A stretch of 64,000 nucleotides of DNA from Mycteria americana. Lineage: Eukaryota; Chordata; Aves; Ciconiiformes; Ciconiidae. The first letter of the stretch is position 1. Each line of letters starts with the position of its first letter. Of this stretch, positions 58,440 through 64,000 are shown one piece after another. The stretch spans positions 42,143,173-42,207,172 of the forward strand of contig NC_134373.1 in NCBI RefSeq assembly GCF_035582795.1, written 5' to 3'. The position numbers and the translations under genes are program-made. A model generated the notes under the pieces. The model was given only the letters and a program-made list of their open reading frames with translations. It made no database searches and was not told the origin of the DNA.

Positions 58440-61400
58440 TTACCGAGGTTTGGGGCATTTCTCCCTGTTTTACGGCATAATAAAATAAAACAGGCCTGCT
58501 CTTCAGCTGGTATTAACCAACGCAGCACTGCTCAATGACCCGCTGCTGATTTACACCCGGGGAGAGCCTGGTCCGACTCAGTCCCCCGTTGCGTCGCCTT
58601 TCCCACCCCTGCCCGCGTGGCCCCATCCGAGGAGACCAGAACAAGCGCGAGCTGCTGGTGCCAGGACACCCGGCCCCTTTACACCTTGTCCTCCTTTTTC
58701 TAAACTTTGCCTTTCTATTCACCATCACACCCGTTGGGCTAGAGAGAGGACTTCGGGGCTGTCGCTGTGCTATCTTGTTTGCTTTCCTTATTTTTAAGCT
58801 GCTTGTCCAGCTTATAGGTGCGAGATGGGTCGCACGGACCTCGGCGTTGCTCATGGACACCGGGGAGGGGCTGGAGCTTCCCGGCAGCAGCACAGGGCAC
58901 TGCTGCAAAGGGGGGTGCTGGCATGAAAACCTCCCGTGAGAGCAGCGGAAACCATCAAAGAAATCCTCCGGAGAGGATAATTTTCCAGAAGGACCATCCC
59001 ACGCACATTCACGGCCGTGTGGAGCTGATGCAGCTGCTGGCACACAACCACACCTTGTCTCGGATGCATTTTTCCTGTCTGTTCATTGCCACATAAACAT
59101 TGACACATGCCAGGAGCCTGGCAGCAGATATGACCTAGAAATACACTTTTTAAAATTTCCCAGGCTCTTAGGACAGGAAAGTACATTTGCATTTTCCAAA
59201 GGGGAACTTGGTTTTTTTTAAATGCGTCTGGTCACACCATTGTATCTGCTCTCTTAAAACGATCAAAACTCAGCAGGTTTCCATACGAGCGAACCCAGGT
59301 TTTAGTTAACGCCTGAAGAACGTACCTTTTCCATTCACTCAGCACGTCGCTGAAGTGCGTAAGGATGGCTTGCGTGGTGCCTTGCGGTAAACTCCCTTGT
59401 TTCCCTGCTCTCAAATTGTGTGGCCCTCCTGCAATGGTCGCGGGTACAACGCGGAGCTGTAGCTCCTGGGTGGGTGATGTGGCAGAGGGAGCCGTGTCCG
59501 GGCAGAGGGAACCTCCCGAAGCCCTCCTGCCTCCCGAAAGCTGGTGCCCATTCCATTACCCAGCTCCACATCTCACGGGCAAAAGCAGAATTAACACCAG
59601 AGTTGTAAGCAGGGAAAACAACCCCCGGTGGGTTAGTGGTCTCTGAAGAGGAGTTGCTGCTGTAGGTGATGAGCAGCGAATCCGAAGCTCTGCTCTAGCA
59701 GGGGCAATGTGGCAGGCAGCTGTGCTCTCGTGACGCTGTGTAAGGTTTTATTGCTCCAAATTACACACCATTACTTATCTGCATTTAGAAATGCCTGCAG
59801 TTACTCTGGCAAGGCCTCTGCCAGATTTCATTGATGGTTTTGGGGAGGGGAAGAGCATCTGACAGGACTCGCTGTCCGACATCGCTCTGTGCCACAGTTG
59901 TGGTTCACACCATCTGCATCCACTAATGCGGTAATGGGATGACTTCATTTTCCCCGCGACATTTCAGATTAAATTAGTCTTGCGCTATGGGCCTGTGTAC
60001 CTCAAAACCAGACCGATTTTTTCTTTATCCTAGGATGGCCTTACTTCTGCAAACCAGGGACAAATCAGCCAGTCCATTCAGATTTTCTTTTTTTTAACCC
60101 AACTATACTCATTGCAGTTGTTGACTGCTCCCTGCGGTCTGATGACCGGCACAGTTCAGCCCTGACCTGGGTGACAGATCTCAGATCCCAGCTACGGGAC
60201 AAAATGCCTGGATGTCACGCTTGCTTCCAGAGATGGCCCGTTTTCCCACCTTTCCCACCGATAGCCACCCAAGAGGCAAAGCGAGGTGGGGTGCACCAGT
60301 GGTGTCCCCATGGGTGGTGGCTCTTGCCTGGACCCCGACGGCAGCAGCAGGGCCAGCAGCCCTAAGGAGAGAGGAGCTGCTCAAAATCGTCTTGTATTCC
60401 TCAACCAGTGATGTCCCTTTCTTAGCAGGAAAAGTTTTCCACGACTTTTCAAGGCAGGTGCCCCAGCACGGGGGGACTGATACGTTTGGGATGGAGGTCC
60501 CGGGAGCTGGCGTGGTTTGTGCACCGGTGTCACCCCCAGTGCTGCTCACGAGCCGGGGAGATGCACGGCCCAAGCTTAGCTGAGGATGGCTAAAACGTTT
60601 TTCCAAAGCTGGAGCGTCTTGACCCCTTTCTCCAAGTAAAGGGCATTGCAGCTGCTTTATTTAATTCCTCAGATGAGCGGGTCAAAGTGGTGAGTTAAGG
60701 GGAAGATCCTCAGGCTGCTTTTAGATGCTTGACGATGTGAGCAACCAAGATCTGAAGGGAAAGCCAGAGCAGCCCAGCAAACAGCAGAGGATGAGCCTAT
60801 TGAACGTGTCAAGGGAAAAAGGGGAATGCTGGGCAGCCCCAAACCCCGCTGCTGAGTTCCCGATGAGTAAATCCAGTTGAAGGTGAGCTGGTGAGCACCA
60901 GCTTCTCCATCAGCAATGGGCGGGTGGCTCCCTCCAGGGACCAGAGCTGCGGAGGGATGCAGGAACAGCTTTGGGGGAGATGCCCTACAGCCAGACAGAG
61001 AACTGCCTCTGCTCTTTAGTCCGAGGAGGTGGATTAACTGACAGTGTCTAAGATACCTTAGCACTGGACCAAGAGCATTCTAGGCACAGGCTTTTTTTAA
61101 ATAGAAAGGACAACTTAAAAATCCTTGGGGCCACCACTAATGGTGAAATAAACGTTCTCATTTTCTTTCCCTCACTGTTACGTGTGTTACTGATCTAGCA
61201 CTGCGGTAGGAGATGTGCCTTTCAGGTACATTAGGCCAAAATGCCTGATTTTCGCTTGCGTTAAGACCGTTTCTTGCCACGGGGCTCTGAGTGGCCCATT
61301 TAAATTCACTTAAAGGGTATTTCACACGCTTAGAGATTTGCAAAATGGCCGTTTTTGAAATGAGAATCAAATCTGCAGCTCAAAGAATTTACAGACCCAA

Positions 61401-63611
61401 CTGCACGCCATTAAAATAATTGGTTCTAGACTTCAGTGGGTGAAAACTGGATATTTCTCTAATAAGAAAGATAATCCCAAACATCCAAGACGGGATCACT
61501 CGAGACAGACGGCTGTAGGCGGGCAGCGCGGGTACCGGCAGGGCTGGTGTGGTTGAATTCCTGGCTGAACCAGCCGCCTGGGTGAATGTGTCCTTGCCTT
61601 CACCGAAGCCGCGCACCTTCAGATGAGAGGGAATTTGCCGCGGTCCCTGCACAGCAAAGGCCACGGTCTCAGCTGGTAACTCCTGCCTCAAGCCCCATCC
61701 GTCGTGGTGCATGTCACAAATATATTTTGGGAAAATATCCAGTCTTTGATTTGATGTTTCTTTTCCTGCTCTCTGGCTGATGTAATCCAGGGCAAACTGC
61801 ACTAAATGAGATTCTGAGATGCAGGCTATTAGATTACAGGATATTATATTAAATTATTATTGAAATATTATTGCATTATTGACATAGGAGCTGAAAGGTG
61901 TAATGAAGGCATCAAACAAATGTAGGCTGGCCAGAGAGGGGCCTGACTGTGCCCGAAGCTAGGCAACTGCACTAATTAAAACCATTACAACGTGGAGTAA
62001 TCAGCGTTCGGTACGGATTGATTTTGTTCACCATGCATCAGTTGCAAGATCTGGTGGGAACAGCCCTCGTGCTTCAGCCCAGGCATGGCTCTCATCACCC
62101 ACCCTGGCGAGCTACCTGGTAAGCAGATGAATTCGAATAACGATGCGCTATAACTGCATTTCCATTAGAAAACTAATTTACTGTCTGCAAATAGCCAGGA
62201 TAATTACCGTAGTAAATGACAGTGGTAAATATTTAGAGGGAGCAGGGGCATCCTTTGAGGCATTGGAGCTGCCCACCACCTCTTGTGCCACTGCCTGGGC
62301 GTGTATATATGTCGAACACCATGGAAATCAATAGCAATAATCTGTTTTAATGATGCAGGGTCTGTTCTTTTGAATTGCAAATCCTTTGTGTTGCACCTGT
62401 GCTGCTATTTTTTTTCCTTTGCGAGAATTGCTCCCACCACCTCGTTTGGCTGCGCTTGTGCTTCCCGCGATGCAGCTCCCACTGGTCCCTGCTGAAGCCG
62501 CACCGGGAAGAGCAGCCTTGGTAATTCATTGCTGCCGCATCCGCGGTGACAGCCAGCTCCTTAAACTGATGTATCGAAGCTCTAAAACGGGCCGTAAAAC
62601 CCCGAGCATCCCCAGCGATGGCCTCAGCGGGGACACCGCCGACTGCGCTGCGGGCAGGCGCGTACAGAGACATGGCCCCACTTGAGTCGTGGATGCTCTT
62701 CGTCCAGGGAGAATATTTTGGCAAAACCACACCAGCCCATGCAGATGTTTCAGAGCAGGTTTAAGCCGGTCAAGAGCCTGTATGTCCTGCCTGCTTTCTG
62801 CAGGGATGGATGAAAGCAGTGCCGGGCAATCTCTGGCTGGCCTCTCCCAGCATTTCCCCACGCCGGTGGAGATCGTGGGGGAAAAATCCTCCTCCCAGGG
62901 TCTTGTCAGGAGCCCAAGAAAAAATATCCCTGAGGTTCCATCACAATCACAGCCCATTGCTGCAGCTCTTGATGAGAAAAGGGGTTTACAATATTAGATG
63001 TCAAGCTTTACAAGCGAGAAAAAAAAAAAAACCCTCCCATCCATGCTGTCACACAGATTTTGGAGAGCATGATGAGGAGCCAAGTCAAAATATTAGGAGT
63101 TTTGCATTATGTGACCTACTCATGCTGACAGACTTGTGAGAGGGATGTGATAAACAGCGTGTCTGCCCGTGCAGATTAATGAGGTTAATAGCAATGCGTT
63201 CCCGTGGAACCGAGGCACTAGGCATCGGGAACAGAGGCGTTCCTCTCTGCAGGTCTCCCATAACTCCCCGCAGATGGTGAAGGGTCCCATGACATGAAAA
63301 GTCTGTAATGGGACAGGGAGCAAGCCTTAGACTTTATGACCTTCCAGGTTACCTTGGCCTGAGCTGCTCGGCAGTTTGGGGGACACTTTGCTGGCGGCAC
63401 ACGGGTGGCGATGCTGCAGTGGTGGGCAGAAAGCTCCCGCGTGTCAAACCGGCAGGTCGAGCACCAAGTGAGCTGGTAGCGGTGGGGTTGCGATGACCAC
63501 CGGTAGCTTGGGGCACACACACGGCCAGCGTGGGGAATGAGTGGGGCAGAAGGGATGCACCGTCTCCAGCCTTGGAGGAGGTCAAGACCCAACCGGCTAA
63601 AGCAGCGTAGT

Positions 63612-63672
63612 CCAGCCCCGTAGCTGACCCTGCCTGGGGCAGGAGGTCCCCTCCAACCTGAACTACCCTATC
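63612..63672 (+). mobile_element. CR1 LINE 3'-end remnant
   Basis: About 60 bp in plus orientation: CTGACCCTGCCTGGGGCAGG and GGTCCCCTCCAACCTGAACT then ACCCTATCATCC, matching the CR1 3' end phrase order (…GGTCCCTTCCAACC…CTATGATTC) with decay. Confidence 0.65.
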
Positions 63673-64000
63673 ATCCCCTCAAAGGGCTGGGGACTCCCGC
63701 GGCTTGCTGAACGCCTCGTGCACCTCTTCCCATCAGGTTGCCCGTAACCTCTGCAGCACACTTTTGAAACGGTCAACATCGGTATTTCTCCACCGCCATC
63801 CGACATCAAAATGCTCTTCAGAGCTCTCCCCGTCCCTCCCTCCACCAGCTCCCTTGAGGTGGGTCAGCTTTTGTGCAGCTGGAAGGGGCGGAGGGCAGCC
63901 GCAGAGCCGCCTGCCTTTCCCTCACCCCCTTGCTCTCGAGGTCCTTGCCCACCTTGGGTCATTCGGGTTCAGACCCTTCGTACAAGCAAAACCCTTTCGG
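63673..64000. other. No feature seen
   Basis: GC-rich unique sequence to the end of the window. I see no exon, repeat or regulatory motif that I can support. Confidence 0.5.

Larger units (their letters stand above)
53861..63611. other. Distal upstream flank, no gene confirmed
   Basis: Nearly 10 kb without a recognised transposon or exon. It holds two candidate enhancers (54135-54432, 55315-55460) and one coding-looking frame (58041-58439). The rest alternates GC-rich and A/T-rich unique DNA, with an A/T-rich block at 61800-61880. Confidence 0.5.

Overview
The window is vertebrate nuclear DNA, almost certainly from a bird. CR1 LINE fragments with the avian 3' end (three near ATTCTATG-type termini) are scattered through it, an older CR1/L3-like LINE and a MIR-type SINE core are present, and the only gene has spliced exons with GT/GC-AG introns, a CpG-island promoter and a long 3' UTR. 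No bacterial, viral or CRISPR-like organisation is visible.

The single protein-coding gene I can support is RND3 (RhoE), on the minus strand from about 28815 (start site) to about 13590 (polyadenylation). Five coding segments (28459-28608, 28295-28382, 20337-20446, 18659-18793, 15451-15702) join in frame into a 244-residue atypical Rho GTPase with all Rnd hallmarks: an N-terminal KERRA motif, Ser replacing three GTPase-critical residues, a basic C-terminal tail and a CTVM farnesylation box. Intron 3 uses a GC donor. The promoter has a TATA box that is also a MEF2-type sequence, a CCAAT sequence and GC boxes in a CpG island. The 3' UTR carries two miR-200-family seed matches.

Layout: 1-12982 is gene-free, GC-rich flank downstream of RND3 with simple repeats and a 38-bp Z-DNA-prone tract; 12983-13290 is an exact 14-copy 22-bp minisatellite of palindromic units just past the RND3 3' end; 13590-28815 is RND3, with a CR1 copy in intron 2; 28816-64000 is a gene-poor upstream region with CR1 copies (43638, 46175, 53525, 63612), a 31-copy minisatellite (46325-47270) that is open in all six frames, a degraded L3/CR1-like LINE (51150-52090) next to a tRNA-like SINE head, and several AT-rich, homeodomain/octamer-rich segments that look like conserved regulatory elements. 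RND3 lies beside gene deserts in other vertebrates, so distal enhancers here are plausible but unproven.

I did not find a new multi-gene system. The observations most worth testing are the GC-AG intron, the loss of a known RND3 phosphosite (Ser222 to Gly), the weak first / strong second start codon pair, the two minisatellites, an 18-bp perfect palindrome inside a candidate enhancer, and a coding-looking 132-codon reading frame at 58041-58439.
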